NCBI GenBank assembly: GCA_004020545.1
Contig: SAQE01000024.1
Location: forward strand, 19,278 to 83,277
Length of the DNA stretch: 64,000 bases
Direction: 5' to 3'
Origin: Mesorhizobium sp.
Lineage (GTDB): Bacteria > Pseudomonadota > Alphaproteobacteria > Rhizobiales > Rhizobiaceae
Shown: positions 18,158 through 27,005 of the stretch, one piece after another
Layout of the letters: each line of letters opens with the position of its first letter
Position numbering within the stretch: position 1 is the first letter of the stretch
Program-made: the position numbers and the translations under genes
The notes under the pieces: generated by a model
The model's database searches: none
Told to the model about the DNA's origin: nothing
The model's input: only the letters and a program-made list of their open reading frames with translations

Positions 18158-18298
18158 TCACCCCTCGGAGGCGCCGGTCGGGGGCATCGGCTCTCCGGTC
18201 TGGCTAACAATCCGCCCGGCATGGATGAGGGCTTCCTCCAGAACCGGGCCGTCAAGCAAACTGCCAGACCAGGGAAAATGTTCCATGATCTTGTTCAC
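18158..18298 (-). CDS. Possible small hypothetical protein
   Basis: A 46-codon frame from GTG 18298 (or ATG 18286) reads VNKIMEHFPWSGSLLDGPVL and continues to a stop 6 bases before the secreted-protein gene. Codon third positions are moderately G/C and the spacing would fit an operon, but no ribosome-binding site is evident and I know no family for it. Rated low; the rest of 18152-18459 shows nothing else. Confidence 0.25.
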   Translation of the reverse strand: MNKIMEHFPWSGSLLDGPVLEEALIHAGRIVSQTGEPMPPTGASEG

Positions 18299-18459
18299 GC
18301 GGCCGAGTCGAGCGCCCGCGCATTTCGATGGCGCGGGAGGGGTGCGGGTCCACTGTTGGCGAGCCAACCTCTTGCAGCCCCTGACCAATCCTTAACTGGA
18401 CGCCTGCCGCGCTCGCGTGCACTCTTTGCCGAGGGCGATCAGAGCTGGGTGGCCAGGAG

Positions 18460-19278
18460 ATGACGATGATCGATCGGCGGCGTTTTGTCCTTGCGTCCGT
18501 TGCCGCGCTGCTGCCGGCAGGGGCGTCGGCAGCCTGGCGGCTGCGCCAGCCGGCGCCGCAAACCGTCGACTACGGGCCGGCCAAGCTCGATATCTACGCA
18601 CGCGAAGGCGCCAAGGGCGATCCGGTCGTCTTCTTCATCCATGGCGGCGCCTGGCGGATCGGCAACCGCAACAACGTCAACGCCAAGCCAGGCTTCCTGC
18701 TCGCCAGGGGCTTCCTGTTCGTATCGATCGATTACCGCATGCTGCCCAAGGCCGACGTCGCCGCCCAGGCGGGCGACGTGGAAAAGGCCTATGCCTATGT
18801 GCGCGCCAATATCGCCAGCTATGGCGGCGATCCGGACCGCATCGTGGTGATGGGTCACTCGGCCGGCTGCCATCTGGCGGCACTGACGGGGCTTCGCGGC
18901 GGCTTGCCCGGCGTCGCCGCGCTGGTGCTCGACGATACCGAAGCCTATGACATCGAGGCTCTGGCCAGGGCGCAGGGCGGCAGGCTGCGGCCGATCTACG
19001 CGCAGGCGTTTTCGGATCCGGGCCAGTGGCGCGCGCTGTCACCCGCGACCTATATCGGGATGGCCAAGCATCCGCCCGTGTTCGTCGCCTACTCGAACCC
19101 GCCGATCCGCGCGACCGCTGCGCATGACTTCGCGGATAGGCTGCGGACGGCCGGCAACAAGGTCACACTGTTCGACGGCAGCGCCTATTCGCACATGGCA
19201 ATCAACCGGCGCTTCGGCGAGGACGGCGATGCGTTGACCGCCGCGGTCATGGCTTTCCTGAAGGCGACGGTCACCTGA
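18460..19278 (+). CDS. Alpha/beta hydrolase (esterase/lipase, HSL-like), exported
   Basis: 272 residues. The N-terminus MTMIDRRRFVLASVAALLPAG resembles a Tat-type signal with RRRF. The fold markers are the oxyanion-hole HGG (FFIHGGAWRIG, near residue 66) and the nucleophile elbow GHSAG near residue 131; a His near the end (YSHMAIN) may complete the triad. Family members hydrolyse carboxylic esters; the substrate is unknown. It appears monocistronic, with a poorly coding 386-base stretch downstream. Confidence 0.85.
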   Translation: MTMIDRRRFVLASVAALLPAGASAAWRLRQPAPQTVDYGPAKLDIYAREGAKGDPVVFFIHGGAWRIGNRNNVNAKPGFLLARGFLFVSIDYRMLPKADVAAQAGDVEKAYAYVRANIASYGGDPDRIVVMGHSAGCHLAALTGLRGGLPGVAALVLDDTEAYDIEALARAQGGRLRPIYAQAFSDPGQWRALSPATYIGMAKHPPVFVAYSNPPIRATAAHDFADRLRTAGNKVTLFDGSAYSHMAINRRFGEDGDALTAAVMAFLKATVT

Positions 19279-19664
19279 TCGCCGGCGAAACTGGATCACG
19301 TCAAAGTCGGTGGAAGCGGCCCGCGCCGACACATGCGAACGCTTCGAGGCGCTACTCGACAGCGCGCTGTCGCGCCCGGGCCGTTCCCCGCCGAAGCGGT
19401 GATCTGGGGCCGTTCATCGTTTCGCGGAACGCAATTCCAGACGGAAAGCCGTTCGCACTTTTCCTGGGATTGCTCCGAGCGGGCTCGGGCAGCATCGGTC
19501 AAGCTCCGCCGAGGAGTTCGACGGCATGGTTCGGATGCTGGTCGATCCATCTTGATGACCGGTCAGGCACGCCGCGACTAATTGTGGGCGAGGCGGTGCA
19601 ACCTTTGGAGGGAAGGGGCGTTCGCGTTCTAGTTGAACGTCACCCCTGAAAGGCCCTGCCCGAG
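19279..19664. other. Intergenic stretch without gene
   Basis: Between the alpha/beta hydrolase and SGNH hydrolase genes, both strands have only short frames without ribosome-binding sites or family resemblance. The one recognisable item is a family A palindromic repeat at 19431-19474. Confidence 0.6.
19431..19474. repeat. Family A palindromic repeat, copy 1
   Basis: Arms GCAATTCCAG and CTGGGATTGC enclose ACGGAAAGCC and CACTTTTC. It is a diverged copy of the element seen best at 31803-31847 and 50374-50418. Confidence 0.7.
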
Positions 19665-20729
19665 ATGATTGATAAACGCGCGCAGGCGACCCTGATGGCC
19701 GCATTGTTGCTTGTCATCGGGTTCGCTGCCTGGCCAACATATGCTGCCGAGCCAGCCTTGAAGAATGCCCGGCTGATCGGACGGTTTCTCGACGCCGGCG
19801 ATCGGGCGGCTTTCGAGTGGCCCGGCAGCGCGATCGAGTTCGCGTTCGCGGGCAGTTGGCTGGACGTCGTGCTTGACGATCGCGGCAAGAACAGCCTGGT
19901 GCTGGATGTCGACGGCAAACTGTCCCGGATCGATCTGAAGAAAGGCTCCAACACCTACCGTCTTGTCGCGACGCAGGGTGCGGATCGCCACTCCGTCCGG
20001 CTCGTGCGCCGTACCGAGGCGTTTTTCGGAACCACCACTCTCAAGGATGTGCGCACCGATGGCACGCTTCTGCGGCCTGAGCCGAAGAAGCGCAGCCTGT
20101 TAGTGATCGGCGATTCGATTTCCGCCGGTTACGGCATCGAGGGCAAGGACGCGAAGTGCAAGTTCAGCGCCGATACGGAAAATCAGTACCTTACCTATGC
20201 CGCGATCACGGCGCGACGCTACGATGCGGACGTAATCACCTTGGCCGCTTCGGGAAAGGGGCTCGTTCGCAACTTTCAGGGAGCCAAGGGGCGCACAATG
20301 GTGGATTTGTACGACCGGGTCCTGCCCTCGCGGCGGGATCGCGAAGCGCTGCCCAAAACCGACGTCATCATCATTCATCTCGGGATGAACGATTTCAGTG
20401 GCGGTGCCCGGCCCGCCAATTTTGCCGCCAGCTATGCCGAATTGCTGGCGAAACTGCGTGCCAATGCACCTGATGCGATGATCTACGCCGGGTTTGGGCC
20501 ATTGCTAACGGGCGAGGACTTCGCTGCGGCGGACAAGGCGGTGGACGACGTGGTCAAGCAGCGGCGTGACGCCGGCGACAGCAAGACGGCGATGATCCGC
20601 TTCACCGAACCGCCTGGGGCGTCGTTGCGCGGCTGCGACTGACATCCCAACGAGGCCGGCCAGCAACGCATGGCCAATCAGCTTGAGGACAGGATCGAGG
20701 CGGACCTCGGCTGGACGCAAACCCGATGA
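19665..20729 (+). pseudogene. SGNH/GDSL hydrolase interrupted by in-frame TGA
   Basis: Exported esterase (signal peptide to about Ala28). Residues 30-130 form a beta-rich domain resembling the N-terminal jelly roll of CE2-type esterases, and the catalytic domain has GDSISAGYG (Ser151) and HLGMNDFS. The frame runs to GCD (323-325), then TGA at 20640-20642, then continues in the same frame with HPNEAGQQRMANQLEDRIEA to a second TGA at 20727-20729, overlapping the next ATG. Homologues have GCDWHPN at this point, so TGA replaces a Trp codon (TGG). The 325-residue product would lack the catalytic His. I read it as a recent nonsense mutation; a sequencing error or readthrough is possible. The first open part is 19665-20642. 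Confidence 0.8.
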
Positions 20730-21790
20730 AGGCAGCATCCGCGGCTGGCTTGCAAGACGCCGGCGCGCCGGCGCGTGGGCGGACCATCCATTCTAAACTG
20801 CTCGGCCTGCAGGTGCTGCGGTTTGCGGCTGCCTTTTTCGTGGTCCTGTTCCATCTTGGCGTCAGCTTGCAGATCGAATTTGGAAACCGGACCAACGTCT
20901 TCCACAACGGCGCGGTTGGGGTCGACATCTTCTTTGTCATCAGCGGCTTCATCATCGCCTACACGACCGATCCCCAAAAAGGCGCGCTGTATTTCGTCAG
21001 GCGTCGGCTTATGCGCATCGTCCCACTCTACTGGACGCTGACGGCGGGCATTGCGGTCCTGGCCATGCTAAAGCCCGGTCTGCTGAATTCGACCGTGATC
21101 AACGGCGAGACCTTGATCAAGTCCCTGTTCTTCGTCCCGTTCGCAAAAGCGAATGGAGCCGTGCAGCCGATCCTGTTTCTGGGTTGGACGCTGAATTATG
21201 AGATGTTCTTCTACGGCATCTATGCCGCGTGCCTGGCGCTCGGCCAGCGCAGCGCGCTCGTGCCGGCCGCAATCATCATACTTCTCGTCGCCGCCACGAG
21301 TCTCGTGAAGTTGGATTACGTCCCGTGGCGGTTCTACACCAATCCTTTGATGCTCGAATTCGTGCTCGGCATCGGCCTTTACCTTCTTTACAGGCGCAGT
21401 CCCGCGATCTTTCACGGGCGCTCGCTGCCGATATTCCTCATGTTTGTGGCGGCTATGGCGTTGCGCGCGCCGTTGCTCGAGATCCATTGGCTGGTGGCCT
21501 ACGGTATTCCGGCGGTGCTGCTGGTCGCCGCCGTCCTGCCATGGGCGCCGGCCCCGACGCCAATCGTCCTGTTCATGGTTCTGCTGGGGAACGTGTCCTA
21601 TTCGCTCTACCTCTCGCACCCTTACGTGCTTCAACTCGCCGTCAAACTGATGCCGGACCACGCGGGAACCGCCACGCAGGTCCTGCTGGGCGGTGCCGCC
21701 TGCGTGCTTTCAGTTGCTCTGTCGATCGTGCTGTACTTTACGATCGAACGGCCGGCTCAGCTTGCCGCGCCTGTCCCGAAGCGTCGATGA
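20726..21790 (+). CDS. Acyltransferase 3 family membrane protein
   Basis: 354 residues with about ten hydrophobic segments and the family's N-terminal block VLRFAAAFFVVLFHLGVSL (catalytic-type His in FFVVLFH), followed by GAVGVDIFFVISGFIIAYT. Such integral membrane enzymes O-acylate surface polysaccharides or other glycans, using acyl donors from the cytoplasm. The ATG overlaps the end of the interrupted SGNH hydrolase frame, so the two were evidently one operon; a transacylase/esterase pair acting on a polysaccharide is plausible. It ends 15 bases before bolA, which is convergent. Confidence 0.88.
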   Translation: MKAASAAGLQDAGAPARGRTIHSKLLGLQVLRFAAAFFVVLFHLGVSLQIEFGNRTNVFHNGAVGVDIFFVISGFIIAYTTDPQKGALYFVRRRLMRIVPLYWTLTAGIAVLAMLKPGLLNSTVINGETLIKSLFFVPFAKANGAVQPILFLGWTLNYEMFFYGIYAACLALGQRSALVPAAIIILLVAATSLVKLDYVPWRFYTNPLMLEFVLGIGLYLLYRRSPAIFHGRSLPIFLMFVAAMALRAPLLEIHWLVAYGIPAVLLVAAVLPWAPAPTPIVLFMVLLGNVSYSLYLSHPYVLQLAVKLMPDHAGTATQVLLGGAACVLSVALSIVLYFTIERPAQLAAPVPKRR

Positions 21791-21805
21791 TAAGGCTCGC
21801 TGCAC

Positions 21806-22108
21806 CTACCAGAGGGTCTTCTCGCCGGGCGCGGCCGGCTCGATCGCGAGCGCGTGCACGCCGGCCTTCAACTCGTCGGCAAGCAGTTCGTTGACGGCGC
21901 GGTGGCGGTCGACGCGGCTCATGCCGGAAAAATTCGGCGAGACGATGCGGACGCGGAAATGCGTCTCGCCGGTGCCGTCGAAGGTGGCGTGGTGACCGGA
22001 CTCGACATGATGATGGCCGGCATGAAGGTGGCTTTCGTTGATGACGATGAGCCTTTCGGGCGAAAACGCCGCCTTCAGCTTGCTTTCCATCGTCGACTGT
22101 ATGGACAT
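21806..22108 (-). CDS. bolA: BolA family protein
   Basis: 100 residues with the BolA fold: an N-terminal helix, then VINESHLHAGHH and the conserved HFRVRIVSPNFSGMSRVDRHRAV motif. BolA proteins partner with monothiol glutaredoxins in iron-sulfur cluster trafficking and in some bacteria act as transcription factors. It is divergent from the J-domain gene across 136 bases. The neighbourhood bolA, J-domain protein, cobS, cobT recurs in Rhizobiales as far as I know. Confidence 0.92.
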   Translation of the reverse strand: MSIQSTMESKLKAAFSPERLIVINESHLHAGHHHVESGHHATFDGTGETHFRVRIVSPNFSGMSRVDRHRAVNELLADELKAGVHALAIEPAAPGEKTLW

Positions 22109-22244
22109 CGGGGCTTCCCTTCACCACATCTACGGCACCGCCGTAAAATCTGCATTTTCGACCGCTTTTAAGCCGCGATTCAGCGGTTAGGGCGATCATC
22201 TGCGAAATGTCAATTCTTGTTTCGCACTAGCGAACAGCCCATAA

Positions 22245-22868
22245 ATGGGTGAGATGAAACCGTATCCCAAATATTTCGAGAAAATCCGCATCCGGCCGGA
22301 AAAGGACGCGGAGCTGAAGTCGCGCGCGCCGGTCTGCCAGTGGGATGGCTGCAAGGAGGCCGGTACGCATCGGGCGCCGGTCGGACGGCTGAAGGAGGGC
22401 GAGTATTTCCGCTTCTGCTTCGAGCATGTGCGCGAATACAACAAGAGCTTCAATTACTTCTCGGGCGTGTCGGACAGCGAGATCGCCCGCTTCCAGAAGG
22501 AGGCGCTGACCGGCCATCGGCCGACCTGGCGCATGGGCGCCAATGGCGGCGGGATGCGTTCGGCGCCGGATTTCGCGCAACAACGCTCCGGCCGCGCCGG
22601 CTACTACAACCGCATGCGCGACCCCTTCAATCTGTTCGGCGCCGGGGGGCGCGAGGTGCGCGAGCGCAAGGCAAAGCCGCTTGAGGCCAAGGCACTGGAA
22701 ACGCTTGGCCTTGATACAAAGGCGACTGGCAAGGATATCAAGGCGCGCTATAAGGAACTCGTGAAGCGCCACCATCCTGACGCGAACGGTGGCGACAGGG
22801 GTTCGGAAGACCGGTTCCGCGACGTGCTGCAGGCCTATCGCGTGCTCAAGCAAGCAGGATTGTGCTGA
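22245..22868 (+). CDS. J-domain (DnaJ-like) protein
   Basis: 207 residues. The J domain lies at the C-terminus (about 145-205), with helix II ending in RYKELVKRHHPDANGGDRGS, including the essential HPD. The N-terminal part has CQWDGCKEAGTHRAP, a short Cys-containing segment, and a charged region. J domains stimulate ATP hydrolysis by DnaK, so this may be a dedicated co-chaperone, perhaps for a neighbouring complex such as the AAA+ cobaltochelatase subunits; that link is inference from position. It precedes cobS on the same strand by about 120 bases. Confidence 0.88.
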   Translation: MGEMKPYPKYFEKIRIRPEKDAELKSRAPVCQWDGCKEAGTHRAPVGRLKEGEYFRFCFEHVREYNKSFNYFSGVSDSEIARFQKEALTGHRPTWRMGANGGGMRSAPDFAQQRSGRAGYYNRMRDPFNLFGAGGREVRERKAKPLEAKALETLGLDTKATGKDIKARYKELVKRHHPDANGGDRGSEDRFRDVLQAYRVLKQAGLC

Positions 22869-22991
22869 GCGGCCCTACGGTCCGTGTCGTTTTCCAACTT
22901 TCATAAGGTTGGAAAAGGCTCTAAGACCGCCCCCGAACAAAATCGATTGCCGGCGAAACGCGGCGTTTCGCACGTGGAGACGTTGATAGTG

Positions 22992-23978
22992 ATGAACAAG
23001 GTCGATCGCGACATCGCCAACCTGCCCGACACGACGGTGTCGGTAAGGGAGAAATTCGGCTTCGACTCCAAGATGGTGGTGCCCGCCTATTCGGTGTCGT
23101 CCGAGCATGTGCCCGACATCGACCCGGACTATCTGTTCGACAGAGCGACGACATTGGCGATCCTCGCCGGCTTTGCCTACAACCGCCGCGTCATGGTGTC
23201 GGGCTATCACGGCACCGGCAAGTCGACGCATATCGAGCAGGTCGCCGCCCGCCTCAACTGGCCATGCGTGCGCGTCAACCTCGACAGCCATGTCAGCCGC
23301 ATCGATCTCGTCGGCAAGGATGCCATCGTCGTCAAGGAAGGCCTGCAGATCACCGAATTCCGCGACGGCATCCTGCCCTGGGCCTATCAGCACAATGTGG
23401 CGCTCTGCTTCGACGAGTACGATGCCGGCCGCCCCGACGTGATGTTCGTCATCCAGCGCGTGCTGGAATCGTCCGGTCGCCTGACGCTGCTCGACCAGAG
23501 CCGCGTCATCCGCCCACATCCGGCCTTCCGCTTGTTCGCCACCGCCAACACGGTCGGCCTCGGCGACACCACCGGCCTCTATCACGGCACGCAGCAGATC
23601 AACCAGGCGCAGATGGACCGCTGGTCGATCGTCACCACGCTCAACTACCTGCCGCACGACAACGAGGTGAACATCGTGCTGGCCAAGGCCAAGCACTACC
23701 GCGACAACAAGGGCAAGGAGATCGTCAACAAGATGGTGCGCGTCGCCGACATGACGCGCTCGGCCTTCATCAATGGCGATCTCTCGACGGTGATGAGCCC
23801 GCGTACGGTGATCACCTGGGCTGAGAATGCCGAGATCTTCGGCGACATCGGCATGGCGTTCCGGCTGACCTTCCTCAACAAGTGCGACGAGTTGGAGCGT
23901 TCGGTGGTGGCCGAATTCTATCAGCGCGCCTTCGGCGAGGATCTGCCGGAGAGCGCCGCCAACGTGGTGCTGGGGTAA
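22992..23978 (+). CDS. cobS: Cobaltochelatase subunit CobS
   Basis: AAA+ ATPase subunit of the aerobic cobaltochelatase CobNST, which inserts cobalt into hydrogenobyrinic acid a,c-diamide. The product has 328 residues. Walker [10 protein letters not shown] is at 71-79, Walker [10 protein letters not shown] near 135, and sensor/arginine-finger regions follow. The frame is open upstream to 22884, but the ATG at 22992 gives the conserved start [14 protein letters not shown]. cobT follows after 35 bases; cobN is not in the window. Confidence 0.95.
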   Translation: MNKVDRDIANLPDTTVSVREKFGFDSKMVVPAYSVSSEHVPDIDPDYLFDRATTLAILAGFAYNRRVMVSGYHGTGKSTHIEQVAARLNWPCVRVNLDSHVSRIDLVGKDAIVVKEGLQITEFRDGILPWAYQHNVALCFDEYDAGRPDVMFVIQRVLESSGRLTLLDQSRVIRPHPAFRLFATANTVGLGDTTGLYHGTQQINQAQMDRWSIVTTLNYLPHDNEVNIVLAKAKHYRDNKGKEIVNKMVRVADMTRSAFINGDLSTVMSPRTVITWAENAEIFGDIGMAFRLTFLNKCDELERSVVAEFYQRAFGEDLPESAANVVLG

Positions 23979-24013
23979 GCGCGTACCGGAAGGCTTCGCG
24001 CAGGGAATGATCG

Positions 24014-25912
24014 ATGGCGGGTCCGGGCGACAACACGCGCAACAAGCCGAAGAACGGGTCTGAAGCGGACAGCTTCAAGCGCGCCGTCACCGTCTGCATG
24101 CGCGCCGTCGCCGGCGACAAGGACCTCGAGGTCGGCTTCGCCAAGGACCGGCCGGCACTGGCCGGCAACCGCGCGCGGCTGCCCGAACTGCCGAAGAAGG
24201 CTTCCCGCAACGACATCGCCATCACCCGCGGCATCGGCGATTCCATGGCGCTGAAGCGGGCCTGCCACGACGCGCGCATCCACACGAAGCTGGCGCCTGA
24301 AGGCAAGCTCGCGCGGGCTATTTTCGACGCCGTCGAACAAGCGCGCGTCGAGGCGATCGGCAGCCGCGCCATGCAGGGCGTGGCCGACAACATAGGCTCG
24401 ATGCTCGAGGACAAATACGCCAAGGCAAACCTCGTCGACGTCAAGGACAAGGCCGATGCGCCGCTCGAGGAGGCGGTGGCGCTGATGGTGCGCGAAAAGC
24501 TCACCGGCCGTCCCGTGCCGAAGAGCGCCGAGCGGCTTGTCGATCTGTGGCGCCCCTGGGTCGAGGAGAAGGCCAGCACCGATCTCGACGGCCTGTCGGC
24601 GAAGCTCGACGACCAACAGGCTTTCGGGCGCATCGTGCGAGACATGCTCGTCTCCATGGAAATGGCCGAGGAACTCGGCGATGACCAGGAGACCGAGGAC
24701 ACGGAGGACAACGAGGAAAACGAGCAGCAGGGCGAGGAGCAGAGCGAGGAAGGCGGCGAGGAGGATTCCGGCTCGGATCAGTCGCAGTCGGAGGATGCCG
24801 AGGCGTCCGCCGACGAGGAAGAGTCGGCCGAGACGGAGGCGACGGACGCCACATCGGACGACCTCTCCGACGAGGACGATTCCGATGCCGAGACACCGGG
24901 CGAGGCGCGCCGCAACGACAATCCGTTCCTCAACCTGCCGAAGGAAATCGACTACAAGGTCTTCACCACGGCCTTCGACGAGACGGTCGGCGCCGAGGAT
25001 CTTTGCGAGGAGGAGGAACTCGACCGGCTGCGCGCCTTCCTCGACAAGCAGCTCGCCAATCTCTCCGGCGTGGTCGGCCGGCTGGCCAACCGGCTGCAGC
25101 GCCGCCTGATGGCGCAGCAGAACCGCTCCTGGGATTTCGACCTGGAGGAAGGCTATCTCGATCCGGCGCGGCTGGTGCGCGTCGTCATCGATCCGATGCA
25201 GCCGCTGTCCTTCAAGCAGGAGCGCGACACCAAGTTCCGCGACACGGTGGTGTCGCTGGTGCTCGACAATTCAGGCTCGATGCGCGGGCGGCCGATCACG
25301 GTAGCCGCGACCTGTGCCGACATTCTGGCGCGCACGCTGGAGCGCTGCGGCGTTTCGGTGGAAATCCTCGGCTTCACCACGCGCGCCTGGAAAGGCGGGC
25401 AGGCGCGTGAGAAATGGCTGAAGGACGGCAAGCCGCCGAATCCGGGCCGGCTCAACGATCTGCGTCATATCATCTACAAGTCCGCCGACCATCCGTGGCG
25501 GCGCGCGCGGCGCAATCTCGGCCTGATGATGCGCGAGGGACTGCTCAAGGAAAACATCGACGGCGAGGCGCTGCTTTGGGCGCACAACCGGCTGATCGGC
25601 CGGCCCGAGCAGCGCAAGATCCTGATGATGATCTCGGACGGCGCGCCGGTCGACGATTCGACGCTTTCGGTCAATCCCGGCAACTATCTGGAGCGGCATC
25701 TGCGCGCGGTGATCGAACTGATCGAGACGCGCTCGCCGGTCGAATTGCTCGCCATCGGCATCGGCCACGACGTCACGCGCTACTATCGCCGCGCCGTCAC
25801 CATCGTTGATGCGGAGGAACTGGCCGGCGCCATGACAGAGCAGTTGGCATCGCTGTTCGGCGAGGAGAGCGCGCGCGACACGCGACGCGGCGGCTTGCGG
25901 CGCGCCGGATGA
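24014..25912 (+). CDS. cobT: Cobaltochelatase subunit CobT
   Basis: 632 residues, the family's usual size. It has an N-terminal helical domain, a very acidic linker at about 215-300 (runs of Glu/Asp with Ser), and a C-terminal VWA domain with MIDAS motif DNSGSM near residue 418. CobT pairs with CobS as a two-ring AAA+/VWA motor driving CobN. The stop overlaps the next gene's ATG (ATGA at 25909-25912). Confidence 0.95.
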   Translation: MAGPGDNTRNKPKNGSEADSFKRAVTVCMRAVAGDKDLEVGFAKDRPALAGNRARLPELPKKASRNDIAITRGIGDSMALKRACHDARIHTKLAPEGKLARAIFDAVEQARVEAIGSRAMQGVADNIGSMLEDKYAKANLVDVKDKADAPLEEAVALMVREKLTGRPVPKSAERLVDLWRPWVEEKASTDLDGLSAKLDDQQAFGRIVRDMLVSMEMAEELGDDQETEDTEDNEENEQQGEEQSEEGGEEDSGSDQSQSEDAEASADEEESAETEATDATSDDLSDEDDSDAETPGEARRNDNPFLNLPKEIDYKVFTTAFDETVGAEDLCEEEELDRLRAFLDKQLANLSGVVGRLANRLQRRLMAQQNRSWDFDLEEGYLDPARLVRVVIDPMQPLSFKQERDTKFRDTVVSLVLDNSGSMRGRPITVAATCADILARTLERCGVSVEILGFTTRAWKGGQAREKWLKDGKPPNPGRLNDLRHIIYKSADHPWRRARRNLGLMMREGLLKENIDGEALLWAHNRLIGRPEQRKILMMISDGAPVDDSTLSVNPGNYLERHLRAVIELIETRSPVELLAIGIGHDVTRYYRRAVTIVDAEELAGAMTEQLASLFGEESARDTRRGGLRRAG

Positions 25913-26931
25913 TCTTTTCGCGAGGCGGATTCCGGCGGACGGTTTTCGCTTGCACGATTGCCTGTACCGCGGTTTTGCCAGCCGTTGCCGAGGGACCCGC
26001 CGCAGTCGAGGCGGTCGAGATTTCGGCGCAGCCGATCAGCCAGTTCCACGTCGGCCATGACGAAAAGCTGTTCGGACCGCTCGAATTCGTCGGCGGGCTG
26101 GAGATGACCTCGTCGTCGCGCGATTTCGGCGCGCTGTCGGCCTTCCGATTTCTGAAAGCGGGCAGCGACTTCATCGGCGTCGCCGACACCGGCTTCTGGT
26201 TCTTCGGCACTATCAGCCACGATGCCGACAGGCGCCCCTCGGGCGTGTCGAATTTCCGCATGCAGCAGATGGTCGACGCTTCGGGCCGGCCGATCGACGA
26301 GAAGTGGGAAGTCGATGCGGAAGGCCTCGCGGTCAAGGATGGCATCGCCACCGTCGGTTTCGAGCGTGAGCAGCGCGTCGTCCAGTTCGAGATCGACCCG
26401 GACAACATGAAGGCGCCCTTCAAGACGCTCGACTATCTGGTTCCGGCCCGGGAGCTGCGCCAGAACCGCGGCTTCGAGACGGTCACGCATGCCAATCCCT
26501 ACGGCCAGCACGAGGGCGGCCTGGTCGTGGTCTCGGAAAAGAGCCTCGACAAGGCCGGCGACATCTATGCCGCCCTCATCGAGGGACCGAGGAGGGGCGT
26601 CTTCACCATCAAGCGCAACGGCGATTTCGACATCACCGACGGCGCCTTCCTGCCGGATGGCGACCTGCTTCTGCTCGAGCGCAGCTTCTCGATGGCGCGC
26701 GGGGTGAAGATGCGGCTGCGGCGCATCTATGGCGAGAGCGTCGAGAAGGGCGCGGTCGCCGACGGACCGGTGCTGATGGAAGCCGACATGGGCTACCAGA
26801 TCGACAATATGGAAGGGCTCGACGTCTGGACCCGCGATGACGGCGCGCTGATGGTTTCACTGATGTCGGACGACAATCACTCGATCCTGCAGCGCAATCT
26901 CTATCTGGAATTCATCCTGCACCAGGATTGA
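25909..26931 (+). CDS. Exported esterase-like/phytase-like beta-propeller protein
   Basis: 340 residues with a signal peptide (to about residue 27, AVLPAVAEG) and an 'esterase-like activity of phytase' (Phytase-like) domain. Recognisable blocks are [32 protein letters not shown] and [20 protein letters not shown]. Members are predicted periplasmic beta-propeller proteins; enzymatic activity is unproven for this group. Its ATG overlaps the cobT stop, so it is translated from the cobST message, although a role in cobalamin synthesis is not known. A family A repeat follows at 26954. Confidence 0.82.
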   Translation: MIFSRGGFRRTVFACTIACTAVLPAVAEGPAAVEAVEISAQPISQFHVGHDEKLFGPLEFVGGLEMTSSSRDFGALSAFRFLKAGSDFIGVADTGFWFFGTISHDADRRPSGVSNFRMQQMVDASGRPIDEKWEVDAEGLAVKDGIATVGFEREQRVVQFEIDPDNMKAPFKTLDYLVPARELRQNRGFETVTHANPYGQHEGGLVVVSEKSLDKAGDIYAALIEGPRRGVFTIKRNGDFDITDGAFLPDGDLLLLERSFSMARGVKMRLRRIYGESVEKGAVADGPVLMEADMGYQIDNMEGLDVWTRDDGALMVSLMSDDNHSILQRNLYLEFILHQD

Positions 26932-26953
26932 GCAGCGCTTGGTTTTGTTTCAG

Positions 26954-26997
26954 GCAATTCCGGATGGAGAACCGCTACACATTTTTCCCGGAATTGC
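26954..26997. repeat. Family A palindromic repeat, copy 2
   Basis: GCAATTCCGG pairs with CCGGAATTGC around ATGGAGAACCGCTACACATT. It lies between two convergent genes and is well placed as a bidirectional terminator. Confidence 0.8.
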
Positions 26998-27005
26998 CGT
27001 GATCC

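Noticed and set aside
19333-19581. Open frames between the alpha/beta hydrolase and SGNH hydrolase genes
   Set aside because: They run through a palindromic repeat, have no ribosome-binding site and resemble no family.
24650-24910. Acidic Glu/Asp-rich repeat region as tandem repeat DNA
   Set aside because: It is the normal acidic linker of CobT; the codons are irregular and no exact repeat unit exists.
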